Of a DNA stretch of 64,000 nt, positions 23,121 through 34,524 are shown piece by piece (the stretch's first letter is position 1; every line of letters begins with the position of its first letter). Origin of the DNA: Heracleum sosnowskyi (taxonomy: Eukaryota; Streptophyta; Magnoliopsida; Apiales; Apiaceae); the NCBI GenBank assembly GCA_030848705.1, contig CM061244.1, forward strand, positions 49,889,190 through 49,953,189, given 5' to 3'. Made by a program: the position numbers and the translations under genes. A model generated the notes under the pieces. The model was not told the origin of the DNA and ran no database searches. It was given only the letters and a program-made list of their open reading frames with translations.

Positions 23121-24195
23121 CTTATTGTGTGTTGGTCTATGCTCGTCTATATTGGAAATCCAAAGGACGTAGGTTCGGAGCAAGAGCAAAAAAATTTCTT
23201 GGGAAAAGCATGCAGATCTCTTGTATTACAATTGATTTTAGGCGAGCATGGATGCCTTTGTGGATTTGCTGGTGCTAAAGACTTAAAAGCTGCAATGGTG
23301 TAAGATACGAAGAAATTTGGGAGCCTCTGCCTATCTTCTTTCTACTGGTGTAAGAGAGAATACAGATCCAAGGGGCCAGTAACTCTTCTTTATTGATTTA
23401 CTTTAATGTTCTTAATATTTTTCTGGTTACGTTATTTAATTATCGGGTGTTTATTAGAAACATGCATTAGTTGTTTCACTAGAAAATGATGATAGCAATT
23501 ATTTTGGCAAATTTATTTGTAGTCTTTTGTAAATCTGCCCAGTTACTCAGACAGCATATTATCATTCAACATTTGGCCTTGCTTCAAGGTAAATATGCCA
23601 ATTGCCTTGCATGTTTACATTATGCCTAACTTTTTTCATTGGATCTTTATAAACTGCAAATTAAAACAATAGCTGAAATCAGAATTTAGGTATGCTCTCT
23701 GTATGTATGTCCTCTGTCTATTTATGTGGTTTCTAAAAAATAAGATGCTCATCCTATTCTTTTACTCGGTTCAAAAGCACCAAATCCTTAATGGCTTAGG
23801 AAACTGCATAGGCTAATGCCAAGAGCAGTCATAGAACTGATATGAAGCTACAATCATGTTTTTGTTGCATGAATCACGTTAGGATTTGCCTGCAATTATT
23901 TGGATACAGTGGCAATGTTGTACAGGTGTAATGCAAAATTCTTTCCTTTCCATGTATTCTATATCTGTTAGAAACACAATTGAAGAACACAGTACACTTC
24001 CAGTAGCACAATTAATTTATCTCTGGCAAACGTTTATTATTTTAATATATCTATGGCATTTTGCTTTTTTGAGTTCTACCCTAAAAGTTTATTTGATTGT
24101 TACGTTTGCTTTTAGTTTCATCACTTTACTCCTTGCAAGACTATTTGAAGATCTAGTGATGTTGGTCACCTTTTCCATTTTTATTACTTTTCAGT

Positions 24196-24306
24196 AATGT
24201 TATAAAGTTGCATCGACCAGATGAATTGATGAATGCAGAATTACTGAAGAGTCCTAGCTGTAAATCATTTGACAATACAAGGATCTCCACTGAAGAACTT
24301 TGCATG
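24196..24306 (+). other. Exon-like open stretch of unknown origin
   Basis: TTTTCAG precedes it and GTATGT follows it, like a plant acceptor and donor. The 111 bases between are open in one frame (it contains KLHRPDELMNAEL). No partner exon and no similarity is recognised. It could be a fragment of a lost gene, part of a non-coding transcript, or chance. Confidence 0.25.
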
Positions 24307-24985
24307 GTATGTATCCTGAAAGTTACATTTACCATATATTTTAGTGCTTAAGACCTGATTTGAACATGGAGATGAGCATCTGCTTGCCAATTTTTTGTCA
24401 CAACTTATTAAATCAGTTTCTTTTTTTTCCTTGTTCTTTTGCATGAATTAGTATGGGATATTTAAATACTAAAGATTAAATGATAGTATTGTTATTATGT
24501 AGTGACTTGTTAGGGTAAATGCCACAAAATGGATTCGATTTGAACTTAAAATAGATTCCTTTTCCTGGTGGTCTATAATATTATATATTAAATCACTGTT
24601 ATTTGAAATGCCACAAGATGGATTCCCAAGTTGACTATTCCAGTCTGTAACTTCTATGGTTTTCTTCCCTTGCTATCTACTTCCATGATATACGCCAAGT
24701 CTGTGCTAGTTCTTCATCATTCTCTATTTGTAAATTTGGTAAGGCCTGAACAAAAGATAATGTAAATACAGACAATTATCTTAGAATGTGCAATGGCCCT
24801 CTCAACAAGTACTCGTAATTAGCTTTCCAAGGTTCAGGGTTTAAGATCTTTTCTGGTTCTTTACTTTGATTTTATCTGTGCTTGCAGAAATGTCTTGAAA
24901 TTCTGCAATAGCTTTGTTATGCTGTCTACAACTTGCAATATGGATTAGGAGTCTCAGCTACAACTTACACTATGAGTCTTGCGTA

Positions 24986-25498
24986 TAGACCCGACAATTT
25001 TATACACGACACGAAAATTTAGTGTTTGTGTTTGCATTTTAAGTACACGACACGAAAATACACGAACACGAAAGTACACGATCCCGATTTAGTGTCGTTT
25101 TTGGATTTACCCTTCAAGTACACGACACGACACAAAGTACACGACATAAATAAATATATAAATAATTAAAAATATATATTATTTATATAGTATAAATATT
25201 AATTGATATTACACAAAAGTAATGTGAACTTTAAGAAATTTCGTGTAAACATTCGTGTTTTCGTTGCTATTCATGTCTATTTCGTTTCGTTTAGTTTCGT
25301 GTACACGAATGGTACACGAAAAAATTCAGGTATCTCGTGTCGTGTCGTGTCAAGTCGTGTATCACTCGTGTCGTGTTCGTGTTACAGTTTTGGGTACACG
25401 ATTTGAATTCATGTCGTTTTCGTGTATAGCCAAAAAGTACACGAAACACGAAATTACACGACACGAAACGACACGACACGACTGATTTGCCAGGTCTA
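24986..25498. mobile_element. hAT-type MITE with perfect 8-bp target duplication (513 bp)
   Basis: The flanks are CTTGCGTA at 24978-24985 and again at 25499-25506. The terminal inverted repeats are TAGACCCGACAA at the left and, read from the right, TAGACCTGGCAA. Subterminal arrays of ACGACACGAA on one side and TTCGTGTCGTGT on the other make the element a long imperfect foldback. Small ORFs inside are by-products of the repeats. It is non-autonomous. Confidence 0.88.
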
Positions 25499-25506
25499 CT
25501 TGCGTA

Positions 25507-26077
25507 GTTGCTGTAAAATGTTAGGTAGGAACTATCTTTGAGTTGAGACTTGGAAAATGATTTTCCACTCTCAGTTCCGGATCATTTAAAACTGGTTCAT
25601 CTTTCATATAATTAAGATCTTCCTCTCCTTAGAAAGCATAGTAGTGACTGAAGGACAGGACTCATACTAGAATAGCAGAGCTCAGCACAAGGAAAACGAA
25701 AACCAAGACATTTAGAGTTGTGACTTTGCTTATGAAAGTTGTAGTTATAAAACAGAGATTGACATATAAACTGCTTAATCTTGAACAAAACGCCTGATAA
25801 GCAGCTGAAGACAAGATAAATTTTCATATCTATCAAATAGTTTCTCAACCCTTGATTAAGCAACATACTCTAGCGTCTTGATTCAGGGAGATCTTTGCAA
25901 CATACTCTAACATGACAAGGAATCTTAAGTTGGCCAATCTATTATTATTCATATTTGTAAATATTATATTATAGTGTAACATCAATATTATTGTTAGTCT
26001 GCTATTACTCCAGCATAAAAGCTTGGATATGTATATATAACTTAAAACATGACAATCAAGTAATTAGTTTTCCTCAA
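25507..26077. other. Intergenic sequence
   Basis: No gene, repeat or signal is recognised. The right part may be the 3' UTR of the trihelix gene. Confidence 0.5.
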
Positions 26078-27449
26078 TCATCCATCCCTTCCAATTCTCA
26101 GTGAAGAGTCAACCCCTTTGCTCATATTTGCAAAGATCTTAGCAATCTCCAACTGAGTATTGGCAATAATCTCGGTGCGTTTAAGCTCCATTTCTCCTCT
26201 CTTGGCCTCGCTTTCTGCTCTCATCCTTTCCAAGTCTCTCATTGCATCTGCTCTCGCCTGCTCTGTCCTCAGCACTACCTCTGCTAACCACCTAACACTA
26301 TTCCCAATCTCCCATTCTCTTTTCCGTCGTTTCTTTCTCTGCATTTTGTTTGTCAAATTTTCGGACTTTGTCTTCTCCTTTTCGCTGCATAAGGCTGGTG
26401 TGCTACTGTCTGTCTCCATTGCTTGTTTGTCTGATTCGTGGTCTGATAGTCTTGTATCCATTCCATCTGCCTGTAAAGACTATTTGGTAATGATAGCATA
26501 ACACATGTATATATGAATGATGAGAATCTTCTGTAGAAGTAACACAACTGGATATAATTCTATGGAGAATTCCGCCACAGTGCTGGTTAAAGTCAAATGA
26601 TTAAGCTTGAAATGTGATTTTTTTTTTTACATAGTTTTCTTTTTTAAGTACAAAGGGGAGAGGAGTGAAGATTTAAACTCATAACCTTGTGTGGGTGGGG
26701 ATGGAAATGTTTCAGCAGGCTCTCATTACCAAATTTTCATTTGCAAGAGCATGTATACTACCAAATAACTCGAATCTTTATGATGAAATTATGATAAGAA
26801 CAGTGAAAGTTTAGAAACTGTATACCTTGGCCATCCGATCAGCACCATTTGAACCATGTGAATTTTCTGCAGCAACTCCAGTATTGATTGGAGAAGCTAG
26901 AGAAGGGGGTGCAAGCAGCGAAAGTGGCTCTTTAGGTGATGCTGGCAGGGGATGAGATACCACTGGAAGGGGCGGTTCTGGCATCATCATAGCTGAATTG
27001 AAAAGTTGTGGCTGAGGCAGCAGTGGAGCTCGTTGTGGAGTAGTGCTACCACGCAATAAATGATCAAGCTTGGGAAAAAGCGGCCATGACGATGCCTCAG
27101 CAGCTGTAGACTCTGACCTGTACCGTTTCTTCATTGACTCAATCTTGTTCTTACATTGAGTTTGTGTTTTTGGCGACTTAGTTGAGTTGCCACGAGAAGA
27201 CACAAACTTTGCTACTTCCTCCCAGTCCTGACCTTTAAGTTTTGCTCTATTCCGGTGCACCCATTTGGTTTCATAAGCCTCAAGGAGGCTGGAAACTGCA
27301 CCTTCGCTCCACTCATCTCGTTTAATCCTGTCGTTGCTACCACCACCACCAGCAGCACCAAGTTTTTTATGGGAGTCGTTTATAGTAGTGGTGTTATTGG
27401 TTTGGTTAGGATGGAGAGGAGAGGTTTCTTGCTTAGTTTCTGTATCCAT
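26078..27449 (-). CDS. Trihelix (SIP1-clade) transcription factor, two exons, 338 aa
   Basis: The CDS is complement(join(26078..26470,26826..27449)). Exon 1 ends ATGGCCAAG before GTATAC; exon 2 starts after TTTACAG at 26470; the joined frame stays open. Residues about 40-115 form the trihelix (Myb/SANT-like) DNA-binding domain: RDEWSEGAVSSLLEAYETKW, WEEVAKFVSSR, TQCKNKIESMKKRYR. A Pro-rich middle follows. Exon 2 carries a basic patch (MQRKKRRKREWE) and a conserved C-terminal coiled coil rich in Arg and Glu (EQARADAMRDLERMRAE), as in SIP1-clade factors such as the Arabidopsis ASIL and ENAP proteins. It is a nuclear DNA-binding regulator; target genes cannot be inferred. The ATG at 27449 is the first in the frame before the domain. 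Confidence 0.92.
26471..26825 (-). other. Intron of the trihelix gene
   Basis: A 355-bp phase-0 intron with donor GTATAC at 26825 and acceptor TTTACAG at 26471. It contains a poly-T run near 26620. Confidence 0.88.
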
Positions 27450-29857
27450 CTCATCTCATGCAATAATTTCACATGAGTTTAGCGGTTAAGGTAGCTAAGC
27501 ATCTGGTTCATTGTTATCTCAAGAGGTTTAAAGATTGTGATAAAATGATAATGGACCATAAGGCAGACAGAAATGGAACCAAAAGGGTAGAAAGAGAAGC
27601 CACTACCAATTAGAGGGAGGAAAAGGAAAAGGGCAAGCGCATTGTCCAACTTTAATTTTAGCAGTTTTCTAAATATTGTTAGATGTCATTAATTATTATT
27701 TTACTGTAATTTATATAGGGTTTTTTCAGATGTAGAAAAGTGAGTATTTGAACTCATGACATTGTGGGAGAAGGGGGTAGGGATGAGCATTTTCTTTTGA
27801 TAGGTGGTGGCAAACAAAAAATTAATCAGTGATAAATTTTGTGACTGTTATGTCACACAGTGTACGCTGATTAGGGGATGGGTGGTTAGGTATTTGCTTA
27901 CTAATAAGTGTCAATGTCAGAACTCTTGACAACATTTTTATTTTCACTATGAAAAAACAAAGATAACTCTACATATATTATGTGTTTGCGTATTAGGTAC
28001 AAAGTGTCGAAATCTTGAATACATTTTTTTTTATTAAATAATTGGAAATGGATTTGTTATGAGAATTAAGATTAAGACTTGATATCTTAATATCACGTCC
28101 GTGGAGATGTTTGAACCACCCTCGACATGTGTTAGTAGATATCTGCTCGGTTAAGTCTTCTAAGCATCAATTATCGAATATTAGCGAGATTTTATTGGAA
28201 ATCTTTTGTTAAAAGTTAATTTTAGGAGGAGGGGAGGGGAGACCATTAGCATTATGGAATTGGAATGTAGTGGGGGAAAGGGATCAAGTTAGTGGTAGAG
28301 GAGCTAGTGGGCAACCCAAAGAAGAGAATAGCAGCAGGAGTGGGTGAGTTGAGTTTTGTCAAATAAATCCATGATCGAAAACTAACCCTTTTTTATTATT
28401 CACACTTTTAGGTGGTGTCATCTTTTGCTTCTCAGTTTTGTGTTGCCTTAGATTTTGGCATTTTTGACTGTTTGATATTGCGTTGATTTGAAGCTAACCA
28501 AACCCCATGACATCCCCCCATCCACCGACGGCTTTCTTGGGTGCTTATTCACGTGGCATCCCTAACCTTTTCTACGTCTAAATGTAATTATGTTTTTTTT
28601 TTAATTTTTTGAAATGCATTATAAATTTTATAGATAGATAATAACGGAAATTCAAGAGAAACCGGGCTCAAAAGAGCAAATTCACGTTTGTAAACAATCA
28701 AGCAAAGTTCACCAACATAGTTATAACAAATAACAAAACCGAAACCAAAACAAAACGTGAAATTATGTTTAATTTCCATTTTCGTGAAGTTTCCTACTTT
28801 TGTAATACTGTTTTAATCATTTAGAAATAGATGGATGTAGCAACTAAGTCATTTGTTAAGCGATTCTAGAGTGACCGTGGGCGGGTTATGTTGTTTTTTT
28901 GTTAATAATTATTTGTCACAAAGCACTTGATTCCGTGTTTGAATAGTGCGTGAACCCCAAGTTGAAATGTGATCACAAATAAATTCGTGCAAATTTGACA
29001 TAAAATAGAAAATATCTTAATATTATGAAGAAATCGTGACAATTTTGCGACCCAACAAATATATGCATGCATAGAGGACAATCATTCAATCAAAAAATGT
29101 GGATTTGTGAACTTGGGCCTCGGCCTCTGTTGGGGTGAACAAGAGAACATATGAAGGAAGAGCCTGATACTGACACACACAACTTGCATTTCTCAGTTTA
29201 ACCGGAATATTGGAGCCGAGGACCTGCTTAAATACACAAAATTTATTTTAGTAATCATCCTCTCATCTCTTAACAAAGTAAGTATTTATTTTTAAGAAAA
29301 TATTCTTAAAAAATATAAAGAATATGTTTTGCTTTTACGTTTTCGGGATATATTAAGAACGCTGAACATGAATATCTCTTGATCTATTTAATTTGACCTA
29401 CATATTATTGAAACACCCAATGCAGAAAGATTTAAAGATTAATGTGGATAATTCCAGGCGAGCTTCAACCATCTTGTGGAGAAAGTCATGAATCTAGGAG
29501 GGAAACAGGATATAGATGGTCTGATGGGGACAAAATGCAACAGGTGACCCGTGACATTTTTTCAACTTGTAGTAAGATACAAAGGAGCCAGTGCTTTCTT
29601 TTGATTTCCAGATAATATCTTGGCAGTTAGTAATCATCAATAAATAGAGATAAGACTGTCCCATTTTTCAGATTTTATTGTTGATACGACAGACTTGTTA
29701 CATTTTTGTTTAATACCTGTTATCACAACAATAATAGTAAATTTGATCACAGTCTATTTGAAATTTAAATCGGAAATGACTTCGGAAAATAACAAATTAT
29801 AAACTAAACACTCAAGCTCGTAATTTAGAGCAAAGATTTTAATTTTTTTCTTAAAAT
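27450..29857. other. Intergenic sequence between trihelix and protease genes
   Basis: About 2.4 kb with no supported gene. It includes the trihelix promoter just above 27449 and several A- or T-rich runs (for example 28591-28600). Nothing further is recognised. Confidence 0.5.
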
Positions 29858-31599
29858 TTAAGTGCATGTCTCCCGGGCCACACCAAGCCTTGAGTTTGGA
29901 ACATCAAAGAGCACTCTATGGTTTTGCTGTTGCAAGTTGGCTATGACATTAAGGACAGAGTTCACATTATCAGGCGCTGCAGCCATGGCTAAGCAGGTGG
30001 TGCTACCGGAGCTACTGTGGATGAGGAAGTTGTCTTGGGGTAAGGTCACATTCATGCCACTGAACATAAATGTCATCGTCGGTATTGTGACGGGAACGGT
30101 ATAACATGTGTCGAATCCACCAAGTGATGATACAACCGCGGTTTTGCCCATACGTCTGCGAAATTCATCTCTCACTGGAATGTAAGCTGCTTGTACAAGC
30201 CGAGTGAAAGTGGTGCCTGAAAACACACAAATTTTATTATCAGCCATCTTATTGAATATATTAAACATTATATAAAACTCTCGTCCGAGCTGAGTCAAAA
30301 TGACTTCTTCATTCCAACTATAGATAAATCTAATAATCTTTATAATCCCAAATGGATAATCTAATAACCTTAATCCCGAGTTAAGACATGCTCAAAATTG
30401 ATCTGGACTATAATATTATGGCATATTGGAATGTACAAAATAATTAAGTTGAATTATTTACTTTTAGTAGTCCAACTTCTAAAATCAACAAGAAATTTGC
30501 ATAATTTATAATGATGTAGAAATTTGAATCAGATATATTACCAGAGTCAAAAATGGTTCCTGCACCAGTGGCTGCATCAAATGCAAATGCGCTAGCTGGA
30601 ATGTCAACAATTTTTGGCCCAACTCGGATGCCAAGTAAGTTGACATAGTAAAGTGATGATCTTCTAGGATTCTTAAGTAACGGAGTGTACTTGATCCGAA
30701 TGGGTTGACCAGTTGGCCCTAACCGGAGAGATCCTGAGAAGTTGAGTGACTTATAACCAGGCAAGCAATACGAGAATGTGGATTGATAAAGGCTTTGAGT
30801 TTGCGACAATAGTGACAATGGTCCACGGCCTAGACCAAGAAGACCTTGTGGCGGCACTGAGTTGCCGGTGGTCTGCTGGATGCAGCCGAAGGTGTAGCTT
30901 GGAATGGTGTCCATTGCGAGTTTCAGGGAATCCTGTGACAGGTTTGCTGCGACAGTGGAGCCTCCGTAGGTTGTGTTGAAGCTGCATGCAGTGGCTGTGC
31001 AAGTGGTGGGGTTCAGCACCTGAAAACATGTCATGAAGATTACCTTAAGATTTTAAGAGAGTCGTTAACTTTAACGTAACTTAAAACTTAGCATTATCGA
31101 AAACTAAAAGAAATACCTGTTTGCATTGGGGAGCTTCACAACCAAGAGTATTGAAAGATGTGGATTTTTCAGAAGCAAAAGTAGAGGAAGGGCAGCCAAC
31201 GCAACCAGAACAAGGCACCCAAGCAGCATCACTACTAGTATCAACAGCCATAAGGAATGTTTGTGGAGGTGTTCCAACCATAGCCCTCACAACATAAGTT
31301 GGGCTTTGTATTAATCCTCTACCAGAAGCTATAGGCACCACTTGCTTTTTTGCGACGGCCAGGCTCGACAAATAGAGGATCCTGGTTTTGTCCTCCGACT
31401 GCATTTGAAGCACACTTTCTTCCCATGAGATGGATTTTTGTGGCCGGAATGGCGAGCATGGGCTGAAGACATGGAAGACTTGGAGGGTTGACCCTTTTTG
31501 TGGTTTGTTACATATTTGGCCTTGAGTAGTAGAGACAAAGATAAGTGCAAATGTACAGAAGACAATGTTGAAGAGGACCATGGGGTTTGAGGCCTTCAT
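29858..31599 (-). CDS. AED3: Secreted pepsin-like aspartyl protease, AED3-like, three exons, 439 aa
   Basis: The CDS is complement(join(29858..30216,30542..31019,31117..31599)). Junctions are CAG before GTATTT, TTTTCAG before GTGCTG, TCTG before GTAATA, and TTTTCAG before GCACC; total 1,320 bases in frame. Residues 1-27 are a signal peptide (MVLFNIVFCTFALIFVS). The first catalytic site is DTSSDAAWVPCSGC near residue 123, with Ser in place of the usual Gly of DTG. The second is FDSGTTFTRLV near residue 320, spanning exons 2 and 3. Cys residues are spaced as in plant nepenthesin-like (A1B) proteases. Arabidopsis AED3 is an apoplastic, defence-linked member with a similar DTS site and length. 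Family is certain; the AED3 symbol is by resemblance. ATG at 31599 is chosen because it begins the signal peptide. Confidence 0.92.
30217..30541 (-). other. Intron 2 of the aspartyl protease gene
   Basis: A 325-bp intron, donor GTAATA and acceptor TTTTCAG, splitting a Gly codon just after the second catalytic Asp (phase 1). Confidence 0.88.
31020..31116 (-). other. Intron 1 of the aspartyl protease gene
   Basis: A short 97-bp phase-0 intron with donor GTATTT and acceptor TTTTCAG. Confidence 0.88.
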
Positions 31600-31651
31600 A
31601 GCTGATGAAAGAGTGATGATTTTGTTGCAAAGAGATCTTGGGGGGGTGTGT

Positions 31652-31660
31652 GTATATATA
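31652..31660 (-). promoter_or_regulatory. TATA box of the aspartyl protease gene
   Basis: The minus strand reads TATATATAC about 55 bases before the ATG at 31599, with a pyrimidine-rich stretch before it. Position and sequence fit a plant TATA box with a short 5' UTR. Confidence 0.6.
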
Positions 31661-31719
31661 GGAAGGAAGAAGTGTTGATGTAGTGAGAGGGAGTGTTGAT
31701 AATTATATGACACTTGCAT

Positions 31720-32958
31720 TCACCGTGTCTAGTGTAGTGATTTATGTACTGGAATCCAGTTACTTCAGCTTTGTGGGATAGCCAGCTCATATCTCTAATA
31801 TAATTTGCCCAGAGGCCATAGTCCAATATTCATCATTCATGGAAAAAATTATACTATGCTACCCAATGTCCTACAGAAGCAATGCACCATTGTTTTTTGC
31901 GAGACTCGCGCAGATGGGCTTTTCTCCGAACAGTGAAATAAGTCAAAACCAAGAGGATGTGAAATGCAAATTAATCTAAATTTTTGAATACAATCAAATA
32001 AAATTACGATAGATATTGTGGTCTTGGGTGAGGGACAGATCCACATGGGAATGGGAGTGGAGGAGTGCAAACATATACATGGGTCTAATCGAAAAATAGT
32101 GCCTTTTGCCAGCATAGATTGGTTGTTATTTAAAATTTATATATGACATGATTATATTGCTTAAACATGGGCAAAGATATCAGGAGCAATGTAAGCAAAG
32201 CTTATATTTCACAAGGACAAAATCACAGAAGTTTCTGCTACCAGAAACTTATACAGTAATGTGAAGCGTGATTTAGAATATAATTGTCTACTGCACTTGT
32301 AATATATATTAGTGTTAAGATCTAGTGCATCAAGCTTGGTAAGGTCTGTGCAATCGGTCATGAGTTTGTCAAGTAGTGATGCACAGCAGTGAAATAATTG
32401 GATACTATTCTGCATGTGACTGTACTGTGTCTGTGAGTGCATTAGGACAGCCAAATGCTCTGGCTATTTCAACATTTTCGGACCCCTGTAAATTATAGGT
32501 CCAAATTTTATATGAATTGTAGCTTTCCAAGAAAAGGATTGTTAACCGAGATTCTGCTCGATTTTTATTCGTTATGAATTATATACAATTATTTAAAATT
32601 TGCATGTATTCAATTTAGATTTCAAACAATTCAATCAAATCTCTCGGTATTCAATTGAGATTAAAAAAAATCTTTCAAAATCTGTAGATATTCAATCAGA
32701 ATTTCAAAAAATCAAATAAAATCTTAGGGTATTCAAATATCAAGTCATGAATTTTGATTTATTTATGGGATATTTTATATGTAAAATTAGCAACGTGAAA
32801 TCTGTTGCTGCTAGACAATATTTTGGTGGATTGATAAACTATAACAGATTTGTGTGCAAAAAATCAAAAAATTAAAGTAAAAAGATATGATATACCAGTA
32901 TTTATACCTCACGTACATCTTCTCTCTTTCACCGAGTGTTCTTGGCTGGTCTTTGTAA
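31720..32958. other. Intergenic sequence upstream of the protease gene
   Basis: No gene is supported. It should contain the rest of the protease promoter. At about 32570-32750 phrases such as TATTCAATT and AGATTTCAAA recur imperfectly, possibly an old MITE. Confidence 0.45.
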
Positions 32959-33343
32959 GAGTATCTTCAACGGAGCTGGCTAAATTGGTTGGCTAAAATC
33001 ATATAAAATGTTGATTATGTAAAATTTGATCAACCTGTAAGAGATTGTGCTCCAATGGAGTTAGTTATAATGATTAGCTGTATTTTAAAAATAGTATGTT
33101 ATTAATATTTTAAGTTGCTATAGATAGAATGTATTGTTTTAATATGGTAATAGATGATGTTGAGTTTCACTACAGGTCCCTAGAGGTTCGACAAATATAG
33201 CCAATGTGTTGAGGTTGGCTAAATTTATAGCTAACAAGAATGTCCCATCAGAGATTGCAAAATTTTACATATTGGCTATAATTTTTATTTTTGGCATGTT
33301 TTATTCATTTTTAGCTAAGGGTTGTTTGTGGTCGGAGATGCTC
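32959..33343. mobile_element. Tourist-like MITE (PIF/Harbinger type), 385 bp
   Basis: The target duplication is TAA at 32956-32958 and 33344-33346. The left end is GAGTATCTTCAACGG; the right end read inward is GAGCATCTCCGACC. Inside, GGCTAAA and TTAGC phrases recur in both directions, as in many plant MITEs of this kind. It is non-coding. Confidence 0.8.
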
Positions 33344-33491
33344 TAAGATACATACACTTTTCTTTTTCATTTGCCTTTTCTTTATTTGCATCAATTATCT
33401 TCTCATATATATGCTTTTATTAATACCTACCTACAATACATGTTTTTTGTTATTATATGTTCTAAACATTTTTAAAATGATTAGCATTATC

Positions 33492-34341
33492 ATGGCGGAT
33501 TCACAAAGTGCCAAAAAAAGAAGTGGTTATGATCAATGATCAAAAGACGAGAGTGATGGATTGTTAGAACTTATAGTTGATGCAGCAAATCGAGGATGGC
33601 GTGATAATAGTTGTGTCTTTACTAAACATATTGTGATTGATCGAATTCTTCCCCCTCTTAATTCAAAATTTAAGTGTAATAAGACTTATAGCAATTATCA
33701 AAGTCGATTGAAATGGTTTAAAGGCCGATATACTTTTTACTCAACTCTTTTGAACTTTAGTTCTGGTTTTGGATATGACTCTACGTCAAAAAATTTCACT
33801 GCTCCAAATGAAGTAAGGGATGAGTACATAAAGGTATAACCAAATCTTTATGTTATTATTCATCTAAACACAAAAATATTTTTTTATTTCTAAAATTCGT
33901 TATGCTAACAATTTTTAACAATGTTCTTTGTGCCAGGCTCACCCAAAGGATGGCTACATGCGCTATGAGGCATTTGATGATTACGAGGATTTAAATGTAA
34001 ATTTTCATTTTATAAGTCAAAAAATTATTAAATTTTGTTTTTATTTTTCAGGAAAATATTATCTTGTAGATTGTGGATTTGCTAATCGTCGCCAAACTTT
34101 AGCTCCTATTCGTAACGTACGATATCATCTAAAAGATTTTGGTGGTCAAGGTCGCCACCCAAGAAATGCAAATGAGCTATTTAATCTCCGTCATTTGTCA
34201 TTGAGAAATGTGATCGAGAGAATTTTTGGTATCTTCAACTCTCGATTTACGATATTTAAAGTTGCACCTCCATTTTCACTTCAGATACAAGCAGAGTTGG
34301 TATTAGCTTTTAAAATCCATGGATTATTATCACTCAAATAA
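33492..34341 (+). pseudogene. PIF/Harbinger remnant: Myb/SANT-like domain joined to the C-terminal part of a DDE transposase
   Basis: An ATG at 33492 opens a Myb/SANT-like protein of the PIF/Harbinger ORF1 type, but a TGA at 33537-33539 interrupts it at codon 16. The domain continues (LLELIVDAANRGWRDN) to 33833. A GTATAA donor and a TGCCAG acceptor bracket a likely intron at 33834-33936. The next part, AHPKDGYMRYEAFDDYEDL, runs without a stop into YYLVDCGFANRRQT and NVIERIFGIFNSRF. These contain the second catalytic Asp (VDC) and the Glu (IER) of a HARBI1-like DDE nuclease. The first catalytic Asp and most of the transposase are missing, so a deletion fused the two genes. It is not functional as a transposase. 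Confidence 0.8.
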
Positions 34342-34369
34342 TATCTCAGTTGAATACACCCCCTAAATT

Positions 34370-34524
34370 AAATCCTTATATATAATAAGCTTAATATGTA
34401 TCTTATCCAAAACTTTGGTAGTCGTTACCATCAAATTAATAAGAATCGTTAGATCTTAAATAAATAGATGAGGATCATTAGATCTAATATTAAAAAGTGT
34501 ATCGATTAATAGTAGGATTATATC
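34370..34524 (+). mobile_element. Helitron-like fragment, cut by Sire-4
   Basis: It starts TCCTTATATATAATAAGCTTA and follows the sequence at 14417 onward closely (TTATCCAAAACTTTGGT, GTTAGATCTTAAATA). It ends abruptly at the Sire-4 LTR at 34525, showing that Sire-4 landed in this repeat. Confidence 0.7.

Larger units (their letters stand above)
22274..24977. other. Intergenic sequence downstream of the PPR gene
   Basis: No protein gene can be supported. It holds a 21-base G run (23100-23120) and one exon-like stretch at 24196-24306. The first few hundred bases probably include the PPR 3' UTR. Confidence 0.5.

Noticed and set aside
25203..25485. Three overlapping ORFs in the hAT MITE
   Set aside because: By-products of CGTGT/ACACG repeats; present in several frames of both strands.
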